From Pseudomonadota bacterium (lineage in GTDB: Bacteria > Bdellovibrionota > Bacteriovoracia > Bacteriovoracales > Bacteriovoracaceae): DNA of 64,000 bases. A program made the position numbers and the translations under genes. The notes below the pieces were generated by a model. That model worked only from the letters and a program-made list of their open reading frames with translations, did no database searches and was not told where the DNA came from. This document shows positions 54,885-63,277 of this stretch, in pieces. The stretch's first letter is position 1, and every line of letters starts with the position of its first letter. Location of the stretch: NCBI GenBank assembly GCA_027488375.1, contig JAIYBW010000003.1, positions 372,001 to 436,000 of the forward strand, written 5' to 3'.

Positions 54885-55637
54885 ATGAAACTTTTTAGAA
54901 TGGGGGTCCTAAATGTGACCCCTAATTCTTTTTCTGATGGAGGGAAGTTTTTTGGACCCTCCAAAATCGAATCCAGGCTAAATTTTCTAGATCAGTTTGA
55001 TGTGATTGATATTGGGGCGGAGTCAACTGCTCCCATGAATACTTCCCTTAATCATTCGATGGAATGGGAGAGATGGAAGTTGGTTCTGCCTTATCTAAAA
55101 AATTTGAAAGCTGTTATCAGTGTCGATACTTATCATCCAGAAACCATTTTTAAAATTCTTAAGTATTTTAAAGATGAAAAGTTAAGCCAGAAATTAATCT
55201 GGAATGATGTCTCTGGAAAGTTTGATGACTACGTTGTTGAGTTTTTAAAATCTGGTCATGATTATATTTTCTCTCATAATTTATCGCCTCAAAGAGAGCT
55301 AGCTGGCAGGCATATGGATTATGTCCGTCCAGAACTTCACCTTGAGGACTATTTTATTGATAAAAAACATCCTCAAATTATTTTTGATCCGTGTTTGGGT
55401 TTTTCTAAAACTTATGAGCAAAATTGGTGGATTCTTGAAAATTTTGCTCATCTTACAGAGAGCATTGGTCATAAACGATGGCTTCTAGGTTTTTCGAGGA
55501 AATCCTTTCTTCGAAAAAAATACGATACGTTAGATAACGAAAAACTTGATCAGATCCATAAGGATGAACTGATGAAGGCAATATCAGATTATTCAGGTGA
55601 GTTATGGGTTAGGACGCATCGTCCTGAGCTTATTTAG
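54885..55637 (+). CDS. folP: Dihydropteroate synthase
   Basis: Joins p-aminobenzoate to 6-hydroxymethyl-dihydropterin in folate synthesis. 250 aa, somewhat short (about 280 usual). GVLNVTPNSFSDGG (loop 1), DIGAESTAP (for DIGGESTRPG, with Ala and Thr-Ala replacements), SVDTYHP, NDVSG, DPCLGFSKTYEQN and GFSRKSFL are in order. The usual Arg of STRPG is missing, possibly compensated. Translated with ftsH without a gap. Confidence 0.9.
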   Translation: MKLFRMGVLNVTPNSFSDGGKFFGPSKIESRLNFLDQFDVIDIGAESTAPMNTSLNHSMEWERWKLVLPYLKNLKAVISVDTYHPETIFKILKYFKDEKLSQKLIWNDVSGKFDDYVVEFLKSGHDYIFSHNLSPQRELAGRHMDYVRPELHLEDYFIDKKHPQIIFDPCLGFSKTYEQNWWILENFAHLTESIGHKRWLLGFSRKSFLRKKYDTLDNEKLDQIHKDELMKAISDYSGELWVRTHRPELI

Positions 55638-55698
55638 TTCCACGTTTTATCTGTGTCTCAGTCCTTTCTTGGTTTAAAATAACTAAAAGGATTTTTTC

Positions 55699-56493
55699 AT
55701 GGAAGCACCTAAAAAGACCAAGTACAAGGCCCTTATTGTTGATGACGATAAAGACCTCTTAGAAGTTTTAACAGATATTTTTGAAGCTTCAAATTTTAAG
55801 GTTGTTACGGCCTGTGATGGGCTTGATGCCACATTCAAGTTTAGCAATGAAATGTTTGATATTATTCTCACTGATATCAAGATGCCCAAAAAAGATGGGA
55901 TCAAATTTGTTCAATATATACAGGCAACAGAAGCTCAAAAAATGATGAAGGCCGGCACAAATATGCGCCCTACACCGATCATCCTCATTAGTGCGGCCAT
56001 TGAAGACTATCGTGTTGAACTTGAGGTCTTAGGTCATATTGAAGTCTTAGGTAAGCCTTTTACGCCGAAGCAAGTGATGGAAAAAGTCATGGGTCTTCTT
56101 GAGAAGAAGACTGATTCCCAGACTGCCAGCGGAAATCTTCTGAGTTTAAAAACGGGTGAGTTTTTGATGAAAGAAGGGGACATGAGCACAGAGCTTTTTT
56201 TTGTTAAAGAAGGTTGTTTTAAAATTGTTAAAAAAAGCGACTCAGGTGATGAGGTCCTTATTACGACGATTAAAGCTGGCGAAATGATCGGTGAGGTGGG
56301 TGTTCTTCTTCATAAAAATCGCTCCGCTTCGGCCATTGCGGTTGAAGATTCTTTGGTCATTACAATTCCTAAAGAAAAGTTTGAATCACATTTCGCCGCT
56401 CAACCAAAATGGTTTAAAATATTATTTGAAACCGTTTCAAACCGTTTGGAAGATACAACGAAGTTATTAGTTGAAGAAAGAGTCAAGAGGTAG
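55699..56493 (+). CDS. Response regulator with cyclic-nucleotide-binding domain
   Basis: 264 aa. REC domain (9-130): acidic pair in DDDKD (15-19), phospho-acceptor D59 in LTDIKMPKKDG, Lys in GKPFTPKQ. After a linker, a cNMP/CRP-type jelly roll (about 147-245): GEFLMKEGDMSTELFFVKEG and GEMIGEVGVLLHKNRSASA in place of the phosphate-binding cassette. No C-terminal helix-turn-helix, so it does not look like a DNA-binding regulator. AAAGGA before ATG. The kinase gene starts four bases past its stop, a likely cognate pair. Confidence 0.88.
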   Translation: MEAPKKTKYKALIVDDDKDLLEVLTDIFEASNFKVVTACDGLDATFKFSNEMFDIILTDIKMPKKDGIKFVQYIQATEAQKMMKAGTNMRPTPIILISAAIEDYRVELEVLGHIEVLGKPFTPKQVMEKVMGLLEKKTDSQTASGNLLSLKTGEFLMKEGDMSTELFFVKEGCFKIVKKSDSGDEVLITTIKAGEMIGEVGVLLHKNRSASAIAVEDSLVITIPKEKFESHFAAQPKWFKILFETVSNRLEDTTKLLVEERVKR

Positions 56494-56497
56494 AGTT

Positions 56498-57223
56498 ATG
56501 AGTAATGAGCAAGACGCCTTAAAGCAGGCCATGATTAAAATGTCCAAGCTTGCTCTTATTGGCGATATGGCCCCTGGAATTGCTCATGAAGTGAATAATC
56601 CTATTGCAGTGATCATCGGTAGAGCAGAAATTCTTTTAAGCCAGATTCAAGAAGGTCAAATTGACCCCGCGATGCTCACAAAATCAATTTCAAAAATAAA
56701 TGAAATGGCCCAAAGAGTTTCAAAAATTATTGAGGCGATGAGAAAAGTTTCAAAGGCAGCGAAACAAAGTGAAATTTCGAATCAGAGTCTTAAACTCATC
56801 GTGGAAGAAGTCCTGAGTTTATGTACTGAAAAAATAAGAAAATCCCTCATTCAACTTGAAATTCAAGATATACCTCCAGAACTGAATGTTGTGACGAATT
56901 ATAGCAGTTTAAGTTTTGCTTTAATGAGTCTTATCTTTAATGCGCTTGAGGAGTTAGTTCATTTACCGGAGGATCAAAGAAATCTTTGGATTACAACCGA
57001 GACTCTAGATGAACATGTTCTCATTAAGATTAAAGATTCTGGTAGGGGGCTAAACTCAGAAGTTAAAAATAATCTCTTCTCACCTTTTAATACAACTAAG
57101 TCCAAATCGGCCGGCCTTGGTCTCTATATTTCAAAAATTTTAATTCAAGAAATGGGAGCTGCTTTTGAATGGGATTCAGCAGCTTCTCAAACGACGTTTG
57201 TGATTAAACTCACAAAGAGCTAA
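56498..57223 (+). CDS. Soluble histidine kinase
   Basis: 241 aa, no transmembrane segment. H-box GIAHEVNNPIAV with H30, N-box MSLIFNALEELVH, G1 DSGRGLN, G2 SAGLGLYISKIL. Short N-terminus with no sensor domain, so the signal must reach it through a partner, perhaps the REC-cNMP protein just upstream. ATG 56498 has GAGG six bases ahead; the longer frame overlapping the regulator is not needed. Confidence 0.88.
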   Translation: MSNEQDALKQAMIKMSKLALIGDMAPGIAHEVNNPIAVIIGRAEILLSQIQEGQIDPAMLTKSISKINEMAQRVSKIIEAMRKVSKAAKQSEISNQSLKLIVEEVLSLCTEKIRKSLIQLEIQDIPPELNVVTNYSSLSFALMSLIFNALEELVHLPEDQRNLWITTETLDEHVLIKIKDSGRGLNSEVKNNLFSPFNTTKSKSAGLGLYISKILIQEMGAAFEWDSAASQTTFVIKLTKS

Positions 57224-57233
57224 TATTTTTACT

Positions 57234-57262
57234 TTTCACCTAACTTTAAAGAAAGATAAGAT
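57234..57262 (+). promoter_or_regulatory. Leaderless promoter of the 127-residue protein
   Basis: TTTCAC (57234-57239), 17-base spacer, TAAGAT (57257-57262), six bases, ATG 57269. Confidence 0.5.
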
Positions 57263-57268
57263 CTATTC

Positions 57269-57652
57269 ATGAGGCTTTGTGGTTTAAGTTTAGAAACTCT
57301 TTATTTTGAGGATTACCTTAGTTTTCTGACTGAGGTCTTAGAGCTTGAGCTGCAAGAGTTGACAGATTTCTCGATGAAGCTAGACCTCAATCATACCTGG
57401 CTCGAAATAAAAAAAGCTCCTCTCCAAGTTTCTCAGGCCGCAAGCTGTATTGAGTTTTCCCTTGATCCTTTTGAGTATGAAGCTCTTAAGCATAAGGTTT
57501 CTTTTTTTTATTACCGTAAAGGCCCTTCTCGATTTCTTCTTCTTGATATTTCAGACTCTTTTTGTCGACTACTTGATCCTGATGGTCGGGTTTGGCGTTT
57601 CGCATCTAATGATTTAAATCAATTTGACTCCCTGACTGAACAAAATTTGTAA
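57269..57652 (+). CDS. Small VOC/glyoxalase-fold-like protein
   Basis: 127 aa, cytoplasmic. LYFEDYLSFLTEVLELEL at the start and DPDGRVWRF at the end have the layout of one vicinal-oxygen-chelate module (helix after first strand; DPDG turn before the last strand). Metal ligands cannot be placed with certainty, so this is a fold-level guess. Own leaderless promoter; no operon partners. Confidence 0.5.
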   Translation: MRLCGLSLETLYFEDYLSFLTEVLELELQELTDFSMKLDLNHTWLEIKKAPLQVSQAASCIEFSLDPFEYEALKHKVSFFYYRKGPSRFLLLDISDSFCRLLDPDGRVWRFASNDLNQFDSLTEQNL

Positions 57653-57741
57653 GAAACTTTAAGTTTACGGATCTCATCTGTTTTTGAAACAATCACCTTG
57701 TGTATCTTTAGCTATTTTCACTTTTTGGAAAAGGATTTCCG

Positions 57742-58608
57742 ATGAAAATGACCCTCAAACTAATTCCCGTTTCTATTCTTTTTCTTTGTAGCTCTTTGAT
57801 GGCCAGTTCAAGCCAGGTTGATGTGGTTTATGGCGAAGATAATCGTAAGGATGTTTTTGAATCAACTAATCCTTCTTTTATTGAATTATCAAAATCAACT
57901 GCGGCCATGATCAAAGGGAGCAATCTTAAATTGCTCACTAATAATGAAATTGAAATTACGGCATCAACTCTTCAACAAAGAGGCATTTGCTCAAAAGAAA
58001 GATTCTCTCAACAAATCTCAGCTGCTAATTGCTCTGGATTTTTAGTTGCTGAGGATAAGCTTGTGACGGCCGGACATTGTATTCGCTCAGAAGCGGATTG
58101 CATGAATTTTAAGTGGGTTTTTGACTATCGCGTTGATTTTTCAGAACAGTCCACAGTCAATGTTCCAAAAACTTCTGTGTTTTCATGTAAAAAAATCATT
58201 TCTCGCTCTCTAGATAATGTGACGAAGGATGATTATGCATTTATTGAACTTGATCGTAAGGTTCTAGACCGCCAGCCTTTAAAGGTAAGAAAAGGTGGCA
58301 AAGTTGAAAAAGGCGCTCCACTTGTTGTGATTGGTCATCCAACAGGTCTTCCAACAAAAATTGCAGATGGTGCTAATGTTCGTTCCCTTCAAGGCAAATT
58401 TTTTGTCGCTAACCTAGATACCTATGGTGGTAACTCTGGATCTGCTGTTTTTAACGTTGAGACCGAAGAAGTGGAAGGGATTCTCGTTCGTGGTGAAACA
58501 GATTATGTTCTTAATTCAACTCTCGGATGCCAAGTTTCTAATGTTTGCCCGGCGGATGGTTGCCGTGGTGAGGATGTCACTTACATCAGAAATGTTTCTG
58601 GTCTCTAA
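57742..58608 (+). CDS. Secreted trypsin-like serine protease (S1)
   Basis: 288 aa. Signal peptide 1-21 (ending LMA). A propeptide-like stretch of about 65 residues leads to the protease: H112 in LVTAGHC, D164 in DDYAFIEL, S232 in GGNSGSAVF. Cysteines pair as in trypsin-like folds. The region before the nucleophile lacks the Asp189-style DxC pattern, so specificity is not clear. AAAGGA precedes ATG. Strong terminator follows; another secreted protease is next. Confidence 0.9.
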   Translation: MKMTLKLIPVSILFLCSSLMASSSQVDVVYGEDNRKDVFESTNPSFIELSKSTAAMIKGSNLKLLTNNEIEITASTLQQRGICSKERFSQQISAANCSGFLVAEDKLVTAGHCIRSEADCMNFKWVFDYRVDFSEQSTVNVPKTSVFSCKKIISRSLDNVTKDDYAFIELDRKVLDRQPLKVRKGGKVEKGAPLVVIGHPTGLPTKIADGANVRSLQGKFFVANLDTYGGNSGSAVFNVETEEVEGILVRGETDYVLNSTLGCQVSNVCPADGCRGEDVTYIRNVSGL

Positions 58609-58641
58609 ATATTAGCATTCTCACTTTTATCATTTTCTTAC

Positions 58642-58668
58642 AAACCCCTCGAAAGAGGGGTTTTTTAT
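58642..58668 (+). terminator. Intrinsic terminator after the S1 protease
   Basis: AAACCCCTC-GAAA-GAGGGGTTTTTTA: 8-bp GC-rich stem, GNRA tetraloop and T-run. Confidence 0.9.
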
Positions 58669-58740
58669 TTTATTCCCTTTGACGATAGCTTTCATATTTA
58701 GAGACAATTAATCCACTTAATTCCCATGGAAGGAGATCTT

Positions 58741-60072
58741 ATGAAATTACCTCTGGCCCTCGCCACTCTTGCGGTATTGTCTACTGCTCACGCAGCTAAA
58801 ATCGCTGTTATCGACTCTGGTCTTGATTACAAACATGAAATGATTACTCCAAATCTTTGGACGAATTCTAATGAAGTTGAGGATAACCGAGATGAAGACG
58901 GAAATGGTTATCAAGATGATGTTCATGGTTGGAACTTTGCTGAGCAAAATGGAAAGATCATAGATTATAAGTACCTTGGTACGTTTTCAGATGATTGCAA
59001 AAAATACTTCGATATCCAAGGTAAGTACTTCTTAGGTCAGGCGACTGAAGCTGAGATCACTTGGATGAGAGAAAAAGTAAAAGAACCAAATTTTGCTAAA
59101 GAGATGGGGAAATTTGGAAATTTTGTCCATGGAACTCATGTGGCCGGAATTTCAATTCGTGACTCAAAAAATGAAGCGATGGGAATTAAACTTATCCCAA
59201 CTGAAGTAAAACCATTTTTTGAAGGTCTACAAAATAATAAATCAATGACGGCCGATAAATGGCAGCTTCTTGAAAAAGCTTTCCTTGCTCTTGCTGGCCA
59301 GCAGATGAAGCTTCTTACAGATATCGCAAAGTTTGCAGCTTTTCATAAAGCAGATGTGGCCAATGGGTCTTTTGGAACTGGCTTTAAGCAAGCCAAAATG
59401 ATCTCTGATAATGCTTTCCGTTTAGTTTTCTTTAAGAAGCCAACGGAAGAAGAGTCTAATCGTGCAGCAAGACTTTTCATTAATTCACTAATTGCTGAAG
59501 GGCAAAAGTTTGTAGCAGCTGCTCCAGATACTCTTTTCGTTTTTGCTGCCGGTAACGATGGTATGTCAAATGATGAGTTTGGAACTTCTCCAGCAAATAT
59601 TAAAGCCGATAACGTCATCACTGTAGGTGCAACTTATAGAAACGAATTTTTTGCTCCATTTTCAAACTTTGGAACAAAGATGGTTGATATTGCGGCTCCA
59701 GGAATGTTGATTGACTCCGCGATCCCTGGAAATGATTATCTAAAAGTTTCAGGAACTTCTCAGGCAGCTCCTTTTGTGGCCAATGTTGCTGCAAAAATCA
59801 AAGAAGCTAATCCAAAGTTAAAACCAGCAGAGATCAAAAAAATCCTTATGGGCACAGTTGATCTTAAAAACTTTTTAACTGAAAAAGTTACGACTGGTGG
59901 GATTGTCAATCTAGAAAGAGCTGTTGTTGCTGCTCAAATGTCTTCTACAATGTCTGTTAAAGAAGCGATCGATCGCTCTAAAGTTCAAGTGAATGATAAG
60001 CCTGCTGGCCTAAAGTCTCATCGGAATTTCGGAACTGTCGTTCCAATGCCTCTCACACCAATGTTTCGTTAA
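58741..60072 (+). CDS. Secreted subtilisin-like serine protease (S8)
   Basis: 443 aa. Short signal peptide 1-18 (ending AHA). Mature enzyme starts at once with AAKIAVIDSGLDYKH (D25), so no inhibitory propeptide is present between signal and catalytic domain, which is unusual for exported subtilases. H133 in HGTHVAG, N272 in AAGND, S340 in SGTSQAAP. A DNRDEDGNGYQDD loop (48-60) looks like a calcium site. GGAAGGAG precedes ATG 58741; five codons further upstream are open but unlikely. Confidence 0.92.
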   Translation: MKLPLALATLAVLSTAHAAKIAVIDSGLDYKHEMITPNLWTNSNEVEDNRDEDGNGYQDDVHGWNFAEQNGKIIDYKYLGTFSDDCKKYFDIQGKYFLGQATEAEITWMREKVKEPNFAKEMGKFGNFVHGTHVAGISIRDSKNEAMGIKLIPTEVKPFFEGLQNNKSMTADKWQLLEKAFLALAGQQMKLLTDIAKFAAFHKADVANGSFGTGFKQAKMISDNAFRLVFFKKPTEEESNRAARLFINSLIAEGQKFVAAAPDTLFVFAAGNDGMSNDEFGTSPANIKADNVITVGATYRNEFFAPFSNFGTKMVDIAAPGMLIDSAIPGNDYLKVSGTSQAAPFVANVAAKIKEANPKLKPAEIKKILMGTVDLKNFLTEKVTTGGIVNLERAVVAAQMSSTMSVKEAIDRSKVQVNDKPAGLKSHRNFGTVVPMPLTPMFR

Positions 60073-60133
60073 TTATTTTTTGGAGGGATGATTAAATCGT
60101 CCCTCCAAAAATTTCAACTAGATTTCTACATTT

Positions 60134-61603
60134 ATGCCCCAGCAAATTCAAAATTCCACAAAGTTGTTCATTTTATTAATTTTAACTGGATTGTTGAATT
60201 TTTTGATAATGCCTCGAGAATTTTACCGAGGAGATTCAGCTTCAATAAAACTATCAGCAATTAATCTAGTCAAAAATCATGAGTTTGGTATCGATTTGAA
60301 TAAATTCCCCATCGATAAAGGATTACTCAAGGTTGAGGGGCAATATTTTCATTTTAATAAAGACAGGGGTAGGTATTTTAATAGGTGGGGATTTTTTGTC
60401 ACACTTTTATTTGCCGTGCCCGAATATTTTAATCAATCGAGTGACTTTTTAGGAATATCCACCAGTAGTGTATTTAACCACAATATCTTTAATATTCTTG
60501 TTTCAGTCGGTATTTTCTTTTATCTATTTCAAATTTTATCTAAATACTCATCTTTGTTTTACTCAAGAGTTATTTTTATATTTACTATTTTATATTCAAC
60601 ATTCATGTCTAACTATTTAAGAACGCAAAGTTATGAGATTTTTCAGATTTTTCTTTTTTTAGCTTTTTTTAGATACTTTATTGATTTTATTGACTCTTAT
60701 AACTACAAATCTCTTTTCCTGGCTTTGATGTTTCTAGGTCTTTTGGTTTTAGTTAAAGATTTTTTTTGTATTTTTTATCTGCCTTTGTTTGTTTTTTTAA
60801 TCTATTTCATGCCTCAATTAGGGAAGAAGCCAATCTTTTATTCCTTTTTGAGTTTTTTATTAATTTCTATTTTGATTTTTTCTACAAATAATATGCAGTT
60901 TGGATCTTTTGTTAAGGAAGCGAAGCCTTTTCCTGAAGATCCTGGATTTGTCACGTTCTCTGCCTCTTTCATTCCTTTTAGATTATTTGATTATTTTTTG
61001 TCCATGAGGTTTAGTTTATTTATTTATGCTCCAGCCTTGCTCTTCGTTTTTCTTGGACTGAGAGCCTTTTACAGAAAATTTACCAGAGATTATGTTTTTG
61101 TTTTATTGTGTTTTTTTACCTCTTTAATTGTTTTGCTGCCTTTTTTCTCAGTAGGGGAGTGGTGTTATGGACCCCGTTTTTTTTTTTTTTTTTTACTTCT
61201 TCTTTGTTTGCCATTAATCTCTTTCCTCGATTCTTTTTTTGAATCAAGGAGAATCCTTTTTCGTGAAAAGTTTTGGGGGTTGGCTTTTGTGGGCTTGATT
61301 TCCTATAGCACATTTTTGCAATTTCAATTTAACTCAAGATCTTTCTTTCTGAAGCATGAATTACAATTATTTTTCTCTGATTTTAGACAGGATGCTGTGA
61401 CTGATTATTTTGATAATATGCCTAGTCATGTGATTGTGAGTGACTTTAATTCCTATTTTGCTGGTAAAGGTTCTTTTTATCCAATCTCTGAGCTTTCTAG
61501 GGACAAGGTTGAGTATCAGGTGATTGTTGAGAATTTGCTATCAGGGTTTTGTTCAAAGAAGTGTTATTGTAATTATTATTTCACTTTTCTTTGTTCTAAA
61601 TAA
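60134..61603 (+). CDS. Polytopic membrane protein, GT-C-like, with T18 tract
   Basis: 489 aa with about ten very hydrophobic Phe/Leu-rich helices. After the first helix comes a loop with FYRGDSAS, an Asp in the place where GT-C glycosyltransferases (PMT/ArnT type) keep a catalytic acid, then GRYFNRWGFF. A C-terminal soluble part of about 90 residues ends in a Cys cluster (CSKKCYCNYY). Function unknown; lipid-linked sugar transfer is possible. Eighteen consecutive T at 61177-61194 encode RFFFFFL inside a helix. No clear Shine-Dalgarno. A bidirectional terminator follows. Confidence 0.6.
   Translation: MPQQIQNSTKLFILLILTGLLNFLIMPREFYRGDSASIKLSAINLVKNHEFGIDLNKFPIDKGLLKVEGQYFHFNKDRGRYFNRWGFFVTLLFAVPEYFNQSSDFLGISTSSVFNHNIFNILVSVGIFFYLFQILSKYSSLFYSRVIFIFTILYSTFMSNYLRTQSYEIFQIFLFLAFFRYFIDFIDSYNYKSLFLALMFLGLLVLVKDFFCIFYLPLFVFLIYFMPQLGKKPIFYSFLSFLLISILIFSTNNMQFGSFVKEAKPFPEDPGFVTFSASFIPFRLFDYFLSMRFSLFIYAPALLFVFLGLRAFYRKFTRDYVFVLLCFFTSLIVLLPFFSVGEWCYGPRFFFFFLLLLCLPLISFLDSFFESRRILFREKFWGLAFVGLISYSTFLQFQFNSRSFFLKHELQLFFSDFRQDAVTDYFDNMPSHVIVSDFNSYFAGKGSFYPISELSRDKVEYQVIVENLLSGFCSKKCYCNYYFTFLCSK
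61177..61194 (+). repeat. 18-base poly-T tract inside a gene
   Basis: Longest homopolymer in the window, within codons 348-354 of the membrane protein. In other bacteria tracts of this size slip and switch genes on and off; it may also be prone to sequencing error. Confidence 0.9.
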
Positions 61604-61605
61604 TT

Positions 61606-61634
61606 AAAAAAGCCCTCCTTACGGAGGGCTTTTT
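61606..61634. terminator. Bidirectional intrinsic terminator
   Basis: AAAAAAGCCCTCC-TTAC-GGAGGGCTTTTTTTT; serves the membrane protein and the convergent permease. Confidence 0.9.
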
Positions 61635-61636
61635 TT

Positions 61637-63181
61637 TTACTTTTTTTGAAGGCGGCTGTGTTTTATTCCGTAAGTGAAGTAGATCACAAATCCAATCATG
61701 AGCCAGATGGCCAAACGAAACCATGTATCTTTAGGTAGACCATACATCACCCATGCACATGAGATCATTCCCGCAGGAGCGATGAACCAATAAATTGGCG
61801 TTTTAAAAGGTCTTGCTATATTTGGTTGAGTTTTTCTGAGGATGAAAACTCCTGCGCACACAAGAACAAACGCAAGTAGAGTTCCAATTGAGACGAGCTC
61901 ACCAACTAAACTCATAGGCATCGCTCCACCACAAATAGCAACGAAAACACCTGTTACAATCGTCGCAATTCCAGGTGTTCCAAATTTTGGATGAAGTTTA
62001 GAAAACCAAGGAAGTAGACCATCTTTACTCATGGCATAGAAAATTCGAGTTTGAGCAAGCATCATAACAAGAACAACGGAAGTAAGTCCCGCAAGAGCAC
62101 CGAACTTAACTACACCGGATATAAGTCCACCAGCAGTCGGACCCCAATTTCTTTTAGACACAATGGCATCAACGCCAACTGCAACTGGGTCAGCAACACC
62201 AAGTTCTTTGTAAGGAACAACTCCTGTCATTACGAGGGCCATTAAAATATAAATGGCCGTACAAATGATAAGAGAGGCGAGCATCCCGATGGGAAGATCT
62301 CGTTGTGGATTTTTAGCTTCTTGGGCCGTTGTTGAAAGGGCATCAAATCCAATGTAGGCAAAAAAGACAACACCTGCTCCAGTTAAAACTCCATTCCAGC
62401 CATAGCTCATAATTTCAGCACCATTGCGAAGAGAGAGACCTTCTGTTGGAACTAGGGCCGCGAAGCCTGTAGCTGAAGTATTAGCAATCCAGTTTGCTGA
62501 ATCAATTACTCCCCAACCTAGGGCAATAAAGGCGAGGATGATGGCAACTTTTACGACAACCACAATGTTATTCACAGTTGTACTTTCTTTAATTCCTCTA
62601 AAAAGAATCGCTGATACGATAAGGGCAATCACTGATGCCGGTAGGTTCCATATACCAGTCACTTGAGATCCATCTGCAAGAGTGACATATTCCCAAGGGC
62701 CTTTCGTGAGAAGCATCATGGAGTCAGAGAGATGAATGCCAAATGTTTTTGTCAGCAAAGAAACAAAATATCCAGACCATGAAGCTGTAACTGTCACAGC
62801 ACCAAAAGCGTATTCAAGGATTAAATCCCAACCAATAATCCAGGCGATAAGTTCGCCTAAGGTGGCATAAGAGTAAGCGTAAGCTGAACCTGATACTGGA
62901 ACCATGGCCGCCATCTCTGCATAACAAAGACCAGCGAATGCACAAAGCACACCACCAATTAAAAAACTATAGATGATGGCAGGTCCTGCATAATTGGCAG
63001 CTGCAACACCCGTGAGTGAAAAAATCCCGGCACCAATAATAGCGCCCATTCCTAGCATGGTAATGGTGAAAGCAGTGAGATGACGTTTAAAACCACCGCC
63101 ACCATGTTCACCTTCAATGTTGGGATCGTTGGCCTCTTTAACAAGTTGGCCGATGTCTTTTTTTACAAAAAGTTTAAGCAT
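61637..63181 (-). CDS. APC-superfamily amino acid permease
   Basis: 514 aa inner-membrane transporter with about 13 helices. The first helix has the APC hallmark GMGAIIGAGIFSLTG (about 42-56), followed by GPAIIYSFLIGGVLCAFAGLCYAEMAAMVPVSGSAYAY, and helix 6 FFAYIGFDALSTTAQEAKNP. This layout matches the CAT (cationic amino acid) subgroup, e.g. YfnA-like proteins, though substrate choice cannot be read. GGAG lies nine bases before ATG. Ends at the shared terminator. Confidence 0.9.
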   Translation of the reverse strand: MLKLFVKKDIGQLVKEANDPNIEGEHGGGGFKRHLTAFTITMLGMGAIIGAGIFSLTGVAAANYAGPAIIYSFLIGGVLCAFAGLCYAEMAAMVPVSGSAYAYSYATLGELIAWIIGWDLILEYAFGAVTVTASWSGYFVSLLTKTFGIHLSDSMMLLTKGPWEYVTLADGSQVTGIWNLPASVIALIVSAILFRGIKESTTVNNIVVVVKVAIILAFIALGWGVIDSANWIANTSATGFAALVPTEGLSLRNGAEIMSYGWNGVLTGAGVVFFAYIGFDALSTTAQEAKNPQRDLPIGMLASLIICTAIYILMALVMTGVVPYKELGVADPVAVGVDAIVSKRNWGPTAGGLISGVVKFGALAGLTSVVLVMMLAQTRIFYAMSKDGLLPWFSKLHPKFGTPGIATIVTGVFVAICGGAMPMSLVGELVSIGTLLAFVLVCAGVFILRKTQPNIARPFKTPIYWFIAPAGMISCAWVMYGLPKDTWFRLAIWLMIGFVIYFTYGIKHSRLQKK

Positions 63182-63237
63182 AATGAAGTCTCCAAATAAT
63201 TAGGAGGCTCTTATACGACTAAACTTATTAGATGAAA

Positions 63238-63266
63238 ACAAAAAGGCCCTCGATTGAGGGCCTTTG
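63238..63266 (-). terminator. Intrinsic terminator after the AgcS symporter
   Basis: On the minus strand AAAGGCCCTC-AATC-GAGGGCCTTTTTG: 10-bp stem and T-run. Confidence 0.85.
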
Positions 63267-63277
63267 GAGAGTTCTAA

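Noticed and set aside
60076-60111. Hairpin after the subtilase gene as an intrinsic terminator
   Set aside because: The stem is flanked by T before and A after, so it extends the stem and leaves no U-tail on the + strand. Only a hairpin is certain.
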